DNA from: an uncultured Ruminococcus sp.
GTDB taxonomy: Bacteria > Bacillota > Clostridia > Oscillospirales > Acutalibacteraceae
NCBI GenBank assembly: GCA_902773325.1
Contig: CACYDW010000052.1
Coordinates: 1 to 35,541 of the forward strand
Length of the DNA stretch: 35,541 bases
Direction of reading: 5' to 3'
Position numbers and translations under genes: made by a program. Below, piece by piece: positions 11,201 through 19,832 of the stretch. The notes under the pieces are model-generated. The model did not search any database. It was not told the DNA's origin and saw only the letters and a program-made list of their open reading frames with translations. Each line of letters starts with the position of its first letter. The first letter of the stretch is position 1.

Positions 11201-11897
11201 GGTAGATACGCCGCATCTTGACAAGACATGGCACTACATTCTTCCCTATGTTACTCCCGAAAGACAGATGAAGGAGGAGCAGCGCTTCTATAAGTGCTTC
11301 TGGATGGCGATCGCCTATAATCACATCAACCTCAACAGCAAGGGACAGTTCTGTCTGAATGTCAGAAAGCAGGGTCGTGACGGCGATGAATATGAAGACA
11401 GCGAGCTGATCCTGTATAAGGGCAAGCCGGTTGATATCAAGCATTTCGGCAATCTGATCAAAGCACTGCGTATTGATCCCAAGTTTATTCTTGAAACACA
11501 GCGAATCCTCAACAACTACCTTGAAATGGATATTATGCTCGACAGAGATGAATATGAGAATTTAGCGATCATCTCCGGTATGAAGCGTGTACGCTATGTA
11601 GACGGCGTGAAAACCGTCTGCAAGGAGGGCGGTCTTGCTTCCGAGGGCTTTACCAATGCGGTTTCGCTGATTGCAAGATATGACACCCAGCCCGACAAGA
11701 GCAACGAAGTCATTGCCATGCTTGTCAAGGCACTGGAGGTTCTGATCCGTGATATCATCTCGGACGATTTCTCCGGCTATGAGAAAGAGGAGCTGGAGCA
11801 GGAGTGCATGAAAATGTGCCTGAAAATCTATATGGCTTCTCCGGACAGCCACAAGGAGGATATCCGCTTCTTCAGACATTGGCTCGATAATGCCTGA
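8289..11897 (+). CDS. Large tubulin/FtsZ-superfamily GTPase-like protein (Tubulin_2-like)
   Basis: The start is the ATG at 8289, preceded by AGGAGG at 8274-8279; the frame is open 63 bases further up but has no such site. The 1202-residue product opens with a Rossmann-type loop GLGGTGS (residues 8-14), has a T2-like LDTN segment around residue 50, and carries the tubulin signature as AGGTGAG at residues 155-161. These are the nucleotide-contacting loops of the FtsZ/tubulin fold. I could not identify a T7 catalytic loop with confidence, so GTP hydrolysis is not assured. The protein is about three times the size of FtsZ. The ~750 residues after the GTPase region are charged, mostly helical-looking and unlike anything I recognise. 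No signal peptide or membrane helix is seen, so it is probably cytoplasmic. FtsZ-like families next to VWA genes have been proposed to act in membrane remodelling (Makarova and Koonin 2010, from memory). Confidence 0.85.
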   Translation: MAQVLLIGLGGTGSRIVNNTVADLQSVARRKGEAFSLDDGRMAFAVLDTNVNDMADIDKTLTGITNISTSKEAKIRDYLSQYNDKGVNKWMPHSRTLMEESMIDGASQMRSKSRLALFDTLQRGAIVRLERVINTMIENRELGQKFRVMIVSSLAGGTGAGMFIQTALWVRRYFNNHHCESTIRGVFVLPDVFISTLADMRTSVTEKESLYANAYGAIRELNTLNKILTKGYQPLAPISIDGLFDSDEIEHRAANEQYFGARPVFDYAFLIDSITESGNQMQSIEEYEKFVSRVVYMQLYAPMKTPLYSEEDNFFRIFERSDEPVFGSCGASRALYPTMSVLDYCALRAAQDSVSSGWLKIDYQIDRMKQDQAKREKQGYNPEKINPKLEYIRLFDDEISKKGTDVGANRLFVAIANDVKEPISQEIKGKVVTEWIDKTNHFVKKLDKYITETVQNDYRTSLARINAADALGDITTQDDIIDKVQEITNEVNALVAQFDKELPQKAGLILNRIFTDDMGDVNARSVLSVYSFLTQRDENDTSKFVHPLAARYLLYRLLTALNEKKTQIIIDSDRANALKGYRGEANTVDFDYKHSKEVEETPEDYATAKRSVFESKKKFVEGFKKRYAEHNANQYNLCEKYGIQLLSITLYRMITERLEALIKEIEKFFRELPTVLNTLEGAIAQNVESTSSVRERTVYIYATPENKESVYESVKGSYEENNRDINDIVITNLYGRFCAELNDTSDFNKKYAEQGVVETFSIRVVQTYREELLKENEEKIKLSLYAALCRQVDEKLAKTSTEKKSGKNQTLNVDLTNGIDLSAGAKQAQYQREFASLVERLRVLAAPSLISDNEQPDDPDENLIDNYAADYDDPTFNPKLPTKKHKTFWGFNSRLPEEYDGIAQLLGVNIAQQQNDAYTIDELNCYRAVYGVMAKYIPKLNETKNAEYYSNYFNVITRMNIGVMQGSDAALVDTPHLDKTWHYILPYVTPERQMKEEQRFYKCFWMAIAYNHINLNSKGQFCLNVRKQGRDGDEYEDSELILYKGKPVDIKHFGNLIKALRIDPKFILETQRILNNYLEMDIMLDRDEYENLAIISGMKRVRYVDGVKTVCKEGGLASEGFTNAVSLIARYDTQPDKSNEVIAMLVKALEVLIRDIISDDFSGYEKEELEQECMKMCLKIYMASPDSHKEDIRFFRHWLDNA

Positions 11898-11923
11898 TAC
11901 AAAAGATAAATGGTACAACCCTG

Positions 11924-11957
11924 TATATACGAAGGTGCTTTTGCGCCTTCGTATATA
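11924..11957. repeat. 15-bp hairpin after the tubulin-like gene
   Basis: Bases 11924-11938 pair with 11943-11957 (one G-T wobble) around a TTTT loop. There is no T run after it, so it is not a normal terminator. It ends exactly where the MITE-like element begins. It could be an RNA stability or processing element, or a preferred insertion target. Confidence 0.7.
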
Positions 11958-12120
11958 AGACCTGTTCGATAACCTCCAAAACGCCGTCTGAACGGTTCTT
12001 TTTCCGTCATACTTAGCCAATTTTTCTTGAAAGACATCAAGTATTCCTGCGAAAAATTGTCGTCGTCTGACGAAAAAATTCCTCGTCCATCCGACATTTT
12101 TCCGGTTACCGAACAGGTCT
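11958..12120. mobile_element. 163-bp MITE-like element with 17-bp terminal inverted repeats
   Basis: The left end AGACCTGTTCGATAACC (11958-11974) is the reverse complement of the right end GGTTACCGAACAGGTCT (12104-12120) with one mismatch. The trinucleotide ATA directly flanks both ends (11955-11957 and 12121-12123), as a 3-bp target-site duplication would. The interior holds no gene. The size, ends and duplication fit a non-autonomous miniature element moved by an IS5-like transposase, but the family assignment is from general resemblance only. It separates the second and third genes of the locus without an obvious terminator. Confidence 0.7.
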
Positions 12121-12145
12121 ATACTGATTATTGACGGGTGATGAT

Positions 12146-14461
12146 ATGCACACATTTTTTATTAACACCTCCGCTTCTTCCGTGATGGCGGATCAGAGTA
12201 TTCTGGATATTGATCTGATCAACCGGAATCTGATCATGCTCAACTACCCCATGACGGATTGGGAGGACAAGCAAAAGGGCTATGCTGCCTGTGTCAAGGA
12301 GATCGGTGAACTGATCGACAACCATGCGGAGATCAACAATGATTTCAATCTGGTGATCTACGTAGATCTCGTTGCGCTCGAGATCTACCGTTCACTGCCC
12401 GTGAATATGGACAATCACCGCAGCAGAGATGCGTGTCTGTTAGCACTTTACAGCGTCATCAGAAATTATATCAACCAGACTCTTGTCAGACAGCTCAATG
12501 ATTATGCCCGCACACCGGATGAGGTCGTGATCGTTTTTGAAGAAAATGAAAAGCCTGCTATTTCGCTCGATATGTCTGTAGATGCCGATAAGAAGCTTTT
12601 GCAGCAGTATGTTGCACGGGTCATCGGCTGTCCGGATACGGCGGAGCTTATCAGGCTTATCAAAGAAACCGCACCCGGTCTGTATGAGGAATCCGTTCAT
12701 ATCAGAGAAATGCGCGCCGATGAAGAAAAACAAATGGAGCGTATCCGGTTTGCCCAGAAGGTGGAGGAAACGGACAAAGCCGTTGACGCACTGGCTGAAA
12801 AGCTTGATGAGCTGTCCGAAAACGCTCCCGTCAGGGTACAGTTTGGTTACCTCAAGCGTGAACTGCTCTATTTGTTGGCAGAGCTGTCGGACTATCCGGA
12901 TGAGCAGGCGGTAGAGAGCTTTCTGTTCAATATCTATAAGAACAATAAGCGCAGCCGTCCGCCGGTTTTCTGCACATCATTTGTTACGAATCAGTATGCA
13001 GGCAGCAAGAATATGTCGGAGAACCTCAAGCGGAACCTCAGAATCTATTTTTATCTGCACGAGGGAATCCGTTCGGGCAGTTTTTCAGAGCCTGCCAACA
13101 GCAACGGAGCGCCGCTGAAAAAGGGTGAAAAGCCCTCCGTGATAACGAACCGCAGAGCCAAGGACACCTGTGAGCTGACTAATGCCGGATGGCAGAGGGT
13201 CAAGGCTTATTTCGTGGAAAAAAACCGGATCTACCGTGCAAAGCTGTCGGAGCTGAACAGGCTGCAAACCTCCTTTTCAGAAATGTCCCTTGTGCCGAAG
13301 TTAGAGGAGCTTGATACCGAGCGGCTGGGTATCAGCTTTGATACGGACGGTGCCGATGCCGTACAAACGAGCAGCGTGACGGATAAACGTCTGTTCACGC
13401 GCGATGAGATACCGGAATTTGATTATGACGGGGACGAATTCGCCAAACGTCTTACCGAAGATACCGACAGGAGGCACATCAAGCCCGAGAAATATATTGC
13501 GGCTGCCGATCAGCTCCGGTCGTTTCATGCAGGTTATCTGCGGCGGCTTTATGCACATTTTTCGGGGGTGCTTTCGGGCTATGCAAGGCGGGACGATGAC
13601 AATAAGCCGCCTGTACTCGACAAACGTGTGGTCAATGTGGACGATGCCGTCAACGAAAGCGTTGAAACCCGCTGCCGCTACGGCAAGGTGCAGTCCTCTC
13701 CCGATGGCAGCAAGAGCCGTGTGGTTGAAAAGAACGCTGCACAAGCCTATGCCGCCGCACAAAAAGCATATTTTGCTTTTCTCGCTTCTCAGGAGGTGAG
13801 TATGGCAGATATTTCCGCGCAGCATGCTTGGTTCGTTGAAAAGATCAAGCAGATCAGAGAGAGCCTGAAACGTCTTGTAACCGTGGGTGTGATTTGTCTG
13901 CTGGCGGCAACAGCGGTATATGTGCCTTATTTTGTAATTCAATGGGAAATTATCACCGTTTCTTTTGAAAGCTTCACAAGTGCGCTCAGCTCCTTCCTGA
14001 TTCCCGTGCTGGTGCTGTGCGGAGTGTTTGCGGCCGTGGTGGCATGGCAGAGGAGCAAGTACAGAAAAGCATGGGAGGAATTCCGCGCCAAAAGTCTGGA
14101 GGCTCTCGAAGAAAACAAGAGGTCGGCGCAGCATTTTGACCGTTTGCTGACCTTCTATATCCCGATGCTGCGGTATGTGTATGAGTTTTCTCAGGACGTA
14201 CAGTTCCGCAAGGAATGTGTGGAGATCGCACGTGCCAAGATCGCACACCATTGCGAAAAGCTGCGGGAACGCATTGAGCTGACAGATAAGGTCATCGACC
14301 AGCTCCAGCTCGGCAAGGATACCGGACAGTATGCAATATCAGAAAAGGATTATGAAATGGATTACCATCTGGCATATTGCAGCGGCAAGCATAATGTGGA
14401 GCTGTATTCGGTCATAGACAGTGAGCTGCTCAGGATCATCAGCGAGGAGGGGGTACAGTAA
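12146..14461 (+). CDS. Two-TM membrane protein with large cytoplasmic domain, unknown family
   Basis: I do not recognise this 771-residue protein. The start is the ATG at 12146 with GGGTGA four bases before it; an in-frame TTG at 12131 is less likely. There is no signal peptide. A long soluble N-terminal part includes a heptad-like charged stretch at about residues 190-226, likely coiled coil. Two hydrophobic helices follow at about 576-600 and 613-635, and then a ~135-residue charged, helical C-terminal tail. The positive-inside pattern puts both large parts in the cytoplasm, with a hairpin through the membrane. The stop codon shares one base with the next start (TAATG at 14459-14463), so the two are translationally coupled and their products may act together. 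A membrane anchor or scaffold for the tubulin-like protein is a reasonable guess, no more. Confidence 0.8.
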   Translation: MHTFFINTSASSVMADQSILDIDLINRNLIMLNYPMTDWEDKQKGYAACVKEIGELIDNHAEINNDFNLVIYVDLVALEIYRSLPVNMDNHRSRDACLLALYSVIRNYINQTLVRQLNDYARTPDEVVIVFEENEKPAISLDMSVDADKKLLQQYVARVIGCPDTAELIRLIKETAPGLYEESVHIREMRADEEKQMERIRFAQKVEETDKAVDALAEKLDELSENAPVRVQFGYLKRELLYLLAELSDYPDEQAVESFLFNIYKNNKRSRPPVFCTSFVTNQYAGSKNMSENLKRNLRIYFYLHEGIRSGSFSEPANSNGAPLKKGEKPSVITNRRAKDTCELTNAGWQRVKAYFVEKNRIYRAKLSELNRLQTSFSEMSLVPKLEELDTERLGISFDTDGADAVQTSSVTDKRLFTRDEIPEFDYDGDEFAKRLTEDTDRRHIKPEKYIAAADQLRSFHAGYLRRLYAHFSGVLSGYARRDDDNKPPVLDKRVVNVDDAVNESVETRCRYGKVQSSPDGSKSRVVEKNAAQAYAAAQKAYFAFLASQEVSMADISAQHAWFVEKIKQIRESLKRLVTVGVICLLAATAVYVPYFVIQWEIITVSFESFTSALSSFLIPVLVLCGVFAAVVAWQRSKYRKAWEEFRAKSLEALEENKRSAQHFDRLLTFYIPMLRYVYEFSQDVQFRKECVEIARAKIAHHCEKLRERIELTDKVIDQLQLGKDTGQYAISEKDYEMDYHLAYCSGKHNVELYSVIDSELLRIISEEGVQ

Positions 14462-17400
14462 TGGAGTTTCTTATAATATGTATCAAATCGCTGATCATTC
14501 TTGCACTGGCATTTTTGCCGATGCTGCCCTTGCTGCTGGAATACTGGGAGTTCAAGCGCGACATCAAGAATAAAATGAGTCATAAACGGCTGCGCTTGTT
14601 GATTTTTCTGTTGATCTATATAATAGCTGTTACGATATTTTTGCATTTGCAAAGTGAATTTCTGCTCTGGCTCAGCTCTCTGAGCTTTGTGCAGTGGCTG
14701 GCAGATAAGTTATCGGTGCTTGCGCGGGCAGGCTACTGCGCACAGGTTTTTGCCGTGATCATCATCAATGTCGGCATTGGTTTTGCCTATCGCATTTTGC
14801 AGTACTTTGTGCGCCCCGGTCTGAAAGGCAAGGATCTGTCTACCCCCAAAAAGGACGGCGAGTTTTCTCTTGCACAGAAAATTGAGCGGAAGATCATATT
14901 TTTCTTCTATCGGGAAATGTATTATATGGTCGGAAAGATCATTCTGTCCTTTGCGCTCAGTCTTTCGATCGCCTATATGCTGCTGTTTGTGTTCGCGCAG
15001 CTTCCCGCTGTATTCAAAGCCGATTGGATACCCTATTATACGCTTCAGACAATGATCACAGAGGGCAATATGTACCCGCTGCTGACACTTCTGGGTCTGT
15101 GGGGTATCGGCTGGTTTCTGGAGGGCATCAATCAGATCGATAAGGAATGTCCCGATCTGTTGGGCAAGGCGGCTGCACCCGTAGACGAGGAGGTCAACCT
15201 TGATGCCGTTGACAGAGCGTGTCAGTCGGAATACAAGGACTTTTTTGCAGGAAGTCCGCGTTCCGGCGGCAAGGGCACAAAGCGGGAAAACGGTGTGCAG
15301 AGCCGTCCCGAAAATGCTCCGGTTCCGGCAGTCCATGGGAGCGCTTCGGCGAACGCACCGGCCGTTTCGGCCCCTGCCGGAGATAGCCACACCTTTATGG
15401 CAGCAAGCATCGGACAGGCGATCGAGCATGATACGCGTCTGCCGCAAAAGGGTCAGGAACTGTATATGCGGTGTCTTGACTTGATCTATACCCATCAGGA
15501 TAAGGGCTTTATTATCAACGGCAGCTTTTTCAGCGGCTTTTCGATGTACTTTTTCAGATATCTCTCCATGATCGCCGCGCGGGGCGATCATATCGCGATC
15601 GTATGCAGCAGCGACAGTCAGCTTGATACAATGGAGCGTTTTGTCAGGGACGGCTTTGAAAAGCTCGGCAGTCTTTACGGCAGTGAGGGCGCGGCGGCAG
15701 ATATGGGCTTTGAGGACACGATATGGCAGATCGTCAAAATCGGCGATGATTATAATGCGCTTGACCGTACCAGGATCAACGATGCTTCGATTCTGATCAC
15801 AACGTTGCCGTACCTCTGCTCCAGAGAGTTTGAAGAGAACAGTGTCAGCTTTATCCACCTGCTTGACACGGTCGTTTTTGCCGATATGCTCCAGACCGTC
15901 AATCTGTTTGCAGACCAGCTTTCGGCACTGAATATAAGATTTCTCAATATCATTGAAAATAATGCCAATAAAGCAAAAAGCACCGAAAAGAACCGCGGCT
16001 TCCGTATCCGCTATAAATCAAAGCGAATCCGCTACATCGGTTTTGATGATTCCCGTATTCCGGGGCTTGACAAGGTGCTCAAAAACCTGTTGTCGGTCGA
16101 TTTTGAATCCGCCGATATCATGGAATACAATCCTGATGCGATGGTGCGTTTCTATCGTGTGGAGCCGAAGGCCGATGACAGCGGTGAAATGGTATTCCCG
16201 CAGCTTCTCAATACCCGTGAGAAGCTCGGAGCGGTGGTCAATATGGCGATCACAGCGGCAGCAGCGGGGGCAAAGGTCATCAATATCTACGAGGGCGGCA
16301 GTGTGCCGTTCGGCAACTACAGCGAATCCCTTGCCGCCAATATGGGACAGGTCAGCAAGCTTTACGGAGATGTGAAAATTACGGTGAACGATCATTATTA
16401 TGACCAGAACCGCTATTCGGTCGCCGTAGTGTTTGATGAAAACAATAATCTTCCCGAAACCATGAGAAGATATTCCGCGCTGCTTGGCAATGAAAAAATG
16501 CTGCTGATGATCTTCTCGCGCAGCTATCTTTTCAGAGATTACTATATTGACAAGATCGGCGAACTGTGGGAGGGAACACAGTATACGAGGATTCCCGTCA
16601 GTGAAGCGACTGTCAAGGATATCGCCCGCCGCATACTGGTCAAGGCGGATTCGGGCGGAATCACCCGTGAGGAGCTGCTGCTTCTTTGCAGAGGGGTTCC
16701 CGCTTTTCAGGAGGCAACAGATACGGAGGATATCAACTCCATTCTGCGAACCGTGCTGAAAATATTCGGAATCAGCAGTCAGGATTACGTGAATATCTAT
16801 GATTACTTTGTCTATTCCTATACACGGGACTTTGACGAAGCCGGCAGATTCTGCACGCAGGACAAGATCCTGCTCAGAAGCAGCAGCAAGTATTATGATA
16901 TTGTCAACGGACTGGACGTTGCCGTGCTGTGTGCCAACGGCAGAAGCTATAAGCTGCCGCTGAGCAAGGCGCGTATTTCCCAGAATTATATTGCCGGACA
17001 GAATATGATCTATGACGGCAATATCTATCACATAGACCGCATCAAGACTGCGGAGGGCATTATCGAAGCAAGGCTTGCTTCGGGCGGCAACAATGATGAG
17101 GTCGTGGAATATATCCAGCGGCGCAGATATATTGTGGACTTTTCGGAGGATGCCCTGAACGTGACCGAGCGCACCAAGCACATCATTGTCAGCGGCACAG
17201 ACGGAGCTGCATCACAGGGCGCGGAGGAGCAGATCGGTGTAACCGATATCTATATCGCTGTATTTTCTGCACCTCTTGAAGTCGTAACAGACGGCTATTA
17301 TGAGGTCGATCCCGATACGATGGTACGCAATGCGTCCAGAACCAGCTATGTCAATCTTGCCGAAAGCAGCGGTGCGGTGCTGCGTAAGCAGACCTACCGC

Positions 17401-19776
17401 AGGTACGGCGAGGTGATCGCGCCCGAATATGAAACAGATGAAATGTCCGGAGAAGCACCGCTCAATGCAGTCAGCAGACCCGCATCGGTGCTTTCTGTAC
17501 GGCTGAAAGGCAGCTTCGGCAAATCGCCCGACAAGCTCTTAGCACTGGCAGGTGTCATGCTCAATGAAAGCCTGAGAACTATGTTCCCGTCTGTTGCGGA
17601 TTGTATTGCCGTATGTCCGGTGTACCATGACATTCAGCAGACAGAAGCGGACGGCAGGGGTGTTCTGGAGCTGTATCCGCAGCTCACGATCAGAGCCGGA
17701 AAGACGGCCGCCGAGGACGAGATCGAGATCCTCATCATTGAGGACTGTGCGTATGATACGGGTCTGATCTATGCGCTGACAGAATCCGGCGATGACATTC
17801 TCAAAACATTGTTTGAACCGCTGCGGGATTATCTGGAATGGTATCGCCAGTCGGTAGACGGCAGCGATTACCTGTTTTTCGGTCAGAATCAGCTTCCGCC
17901 GTGCTTTGATATGAATGCGCTTCTGGCGCTTTCCAAAAAGGTAACGACAGGCAGCACGAAATTCAAGACCTCTCTGCTCAATGACAAGACCGAGTATGAT
18001 ATCTGCGACTTCTGCCGCAGAAAGCTGCCCAAACCGGCAAGCGATATCATCAAGGGCAGTGACGGCAGAAAAATGTGTGCGCAATGCCGTGAACATATTG
18101 TCGGCAACAATAAGCGCAGGCTGGAGGAGCTGGTCATCAAGGCAAAGGTGTTTATCGAGAGTACTTATGGCATTGTCATCGACACCAAAGAGAGCATTCA
18201 CTTTGAATCCTCTGTCAAGATCGAAAACAGGATCAAACAGGGTGAAGCGGTTCACCACAGAGGCGGCGATCTTCCGCTGATGTCGTTTATTGACGCAAAA
18301 TACAGGATCTATATGGAGTATGATATTCCCGAGATCAACATTCTTGAACTCATCGTGAGAGAATTAGTACAGTACTGGCAGCTCACACAAGCGCCTGATG
18401 CCGATGAAGAGCTTGCCGAGGGTCATATTGCGTTTGTTTCCCTGCAGTTCCTGAGCTTTGCGGGCAAAAGCGGAATGTACCGTTCGATGATCACCTACTA
18501 TGAGAGCACCAAAAATATTTCCGGTATCGGTTACCGCCGCCTGATTCAGCTTCTTGCAGCTTCCGGTGAATACCATGATAACCCGTTTATGGTATTTATG
18601 TCCGGTGACGGCAAGAAGATTGCCCCCCCCAGGCGCAGGATCGCGGGTGACGGCGACTACGGTGCGCCCTATACGCCTGCCGAGCCGGACCGCTGTGCGC
18701 CGGAGGAACTGAAATATGTCTATTACGAAAGACTTCCCGAGAAGCTGCAAAAGGTATATACCGAGCTTGTGAGTGCTGTCAGGGAGTTCAGGGAGAGCAT
18801 TCCGGCAGAGGGGCTGACGGAGGGGGAAAAGAGCTTTGTCAGCAAGGCAGTGCGGTATGACCATCCGGAGCTGTATTATTTTACGACCATATCCTACAGC
18901 GACAGCACCATCTATCCGCAGTATGGTGCATCGCCCGAAAAGGTAAAGCAGCTTGACGAGCAGCTTGAAAAGGCGTCCCAGAGCTTTCTGGAGGGGATTA
19001 CCCCCGAAATGAGTGCTTATGACGCGCTGATAAGGCTGCACGTCCGGATGATCAACCATGTGGATTACGATACCATCGGGCTGAACAAACAGCATGCTTC
19101 GGGAGGCCCCGGCACGAACGAGATCGACTATCTCAGGACAGTCTGCGGTGCGCTGCTGGAGGGCAAGGCGGTATGCGGCGGCTATGCAAGAGCTATGCAG
19201 TATCTGGCACAGAAATGCGGCATCGAATGTGCGGAAAGTCTGGGTCATGTCCTTACCAAGAGCGGCAGACAGGGCGAATACCACGGCTGGAATATCGTCA
19301 AGCTGGACGGCGACTACTATTATCTCGATACCACATGGTGTGACCAGTCCAATACGGTTCAGACCATCAAAAAGACGGATATCGGCTTTGAATACTTCTG
19401 TATCACCACCGAAGAGCTTGTCCGCACGAGAGATATTGACAGCGAACCGGTTGAGATGCCGCTTTGCAGGAGCACCAAATGCAACTATTATGTGCATAAC
19501 GGACTGCTGATCGAAAGCTGCGACCTCGATAAGCTCAAGGAGATCGCCGTACACGCGGCGACCGGCGGAAAAACTGCTGTGATCTTCAAATGTGCAAGCC
19601 GCACCTGCTATGAAGAAACCATGAACAAGCTGTTCCGCAGCGGCAATGATGCCTATGAGCTGATACGGGCTGCCAATAAGGTGAACAGTAATATCGCTTC
19701 GGACGGTTTTACCTATACATACGACGAGGATATCTATGTGATCGTTATCAGGTTCAAGTTCAAAAACAAATCATGA
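14461..19776 (+). CDS. 1771-residue multidomain membrane protein: 5 TM, helicase-like region, zinc ribbon, degenerate zincin, transglutaminase-like domain
   Basis: About five membrane helices (roughly 6-27, 45-63, 92-116, 154-180, 203-221) are followed by a soluble part that charge bias places in the cytoplasm. Residues ~320-620 look like a decayed SF2 helicase-type ATPase: GSFFSG (from 354) stands where a P-loop would be, with later strands like motifs Ia, Ib and II, but no GKT or DExH. A long middle part is unassigned. A four-cysteine zinc ribbon follows (Cys1182, Cys1185, Cys1206, Cys1209), then a segment like a DA1-type zincin peptidase in which HExxH is replaced by RELVQ (1300-1304); a Glu-Gly at 1320-1321 remains. 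The protein ends with a transglutaminase/papain-like domain whose triad looks intact: Cys1572 (KAVCGGYARAMQYL), His1608 (YHGWN) and Asp1623 (YLDTTW). Likely a scaffold with one live thiol enzyme, possibly a protease or cross-linker. A tract of eight C lies at 18623-18630. Confidence 0.82.
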   Translation: MEFLIICIKSLIILALAFLPMLPLLLEYWEFKRDIKNKMSHKRLRLLIFLLIYIIAVTIFLHLQSEFLLWLSSLSFVQWLADKLSVLARAGYCAQVFAVIIINVGIGFAYRILQYFVRPGLKGKDLSTPKKDGEFSLAQKIERKIIFFFYREMYYMVGKIILSFALSLSIAYMLLFVFAQLPAVFKADWIPYYTLQTMITEGNMYPLLTLLGLWGIGWFLEGINQIDKECPDLLGKAAAPVDEEVNLDAVDRACQSEYKDFFAGSPRSGGKGTKRENGVQSRPENAPVPAVHGSASANAPAVSAPAGDSHTFMAASIGQAIEHDTRLPQKGQELYMRCLDLIYTHQDKGFIINGSFFSGFSMYFFRYLSMIAARGDHIAIVCSSDSQLDTMERFVRDGFEKLGSLYGSEGAAADMGFEDTIWQIVKIGDDYNALDRTRINDASILITTLPYLCSREFEENSVSFIHLLDTVVFADMLQTVNLFADQLSALNIRFLNIIENNANKAKSTEKNRGFRIRYKSKRIRYIGFDDSRIPGLDKVLKNLLSVDFESADIMEYNPDAMVRFYRVEPKADDSGEMVFPQLLNTREKLGAVVNMAITAAAAGAKVINIYEGGSVPFGNYSESLAANMGQVSKLYGDVKITVNDHYYDQNRYSVAVVFDENNNLPETMRRYSALLGNEKMLLMIFSRSYLFRDYYIDKIGELWEGTQYTRIPVSEATVKDIARRILVKADSGGITREELLLLCRGVPAFQEATDTEDINSILRTVLKIFGISSQDYVNIYDYFVYSYTRDFDEAGRFCTQDKILLRSSSKYYDIVNGLDVAVLCANGRSYKLPLSKARISQNYIAGQNMIYDGNIYHIDRIKTAEGIIEARLASGGNNDEVVEYIQRRRYIVDFSEDALNVTERTKHIIVSGTDGAASQGAEEQIGVTDIYIAVFSAPLEVVTDGYYEVDPDTMVRNASRTSYVNLAESSGAVLRKQTYRRYGEVIAPEYETDEMSGEAPLNAVSRPASVLSVRLKGSFGKSPDKLLALAGVMLNESLRTMFPSVADCIAVCPVYHDIQQTEADGRGVLELYPQLTIRAGKTAAEDEIEILIIEDCAYDTGLIYALTESGDDILKTLFEPLRDYLEWYRQSVDGSDYLFFGQNQLPPCFDMNALLALSKKVTTGSTKFKTSLLNDKTEYDICDFCRRKLPKPASDIIKGSDGRKMCAQCREHIVGNNKRRLEELVIKAKVFIESTYGIVIDTKESIHFESSVKIENRIKQGEAVHHRGGDLPLMSFIDAKYRIYMEYDIPEINILELIVRELVQYWQLTQAPDADEELAEGHIAFVSLQFLSFAGKSGMYRSMITYYESTKNISGIGYRRLIQLLAASGEYHDNPFMVFMSGDGKKIAPPRRRIAGDGDYGAPYTPAEPDRCAPEELKYVYYERLPEKLQKVYTELVSAVREFRESIPAEGLTEGEKSFVSKAVRYDHPELYYFTTISYSDSTIYPQYGASPEKVKQLDEQLEKASQSFLEGITPEMSAYDALIRLHVRMINHVDYDTIGLNKQHASGGPGTNEIDYLRTVCGALLEGKAVCGGYARAMQYLAQKCGIECAESLGHVLTKSGRQGEYHGWNIVKLDGDYYYLDTTWCDQSNTVQTIKKTDIGFEYFCITTEELVRTRDIDSEPVEMPLCRSTKCNYYVHNGLLIESCDLDKLKEIAVHAATGGKTAVIFKCASRTCYEETMNKLFRSGNDAYELIRAANKVNSNIASDGFTYTYDEDIYVIVIRFKFKNKS

Positions 19777-19780
19777 GAAA

Positions 19781-19805
19781 ATGCCTTCCGCACTGCGGAA
19801 GGCAT
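19781..19805. other. 11-bp RNA hairpin in the operon
   Basis: Bases 19781-19791 pair perfectly with 19795-19805 around a 3-base loop, just after the stop of the 1771-residue gene. No T run follows, so it may slow decay or mark a cleavage point between two genes rather than end transcription. Confidence 0.6.
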
Positions 19806-19832
19806 GAAGCTCATCAGAAAGGAGCGTAGAAA

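Noticed and set aside
11562..12155. Minus-strand frames crossing the MITE-like element that might be a transposase remnant
   Set aside because: No DDE or other transposase motif is seen, and the frames run on into the antisense of the tubulin-like gene.
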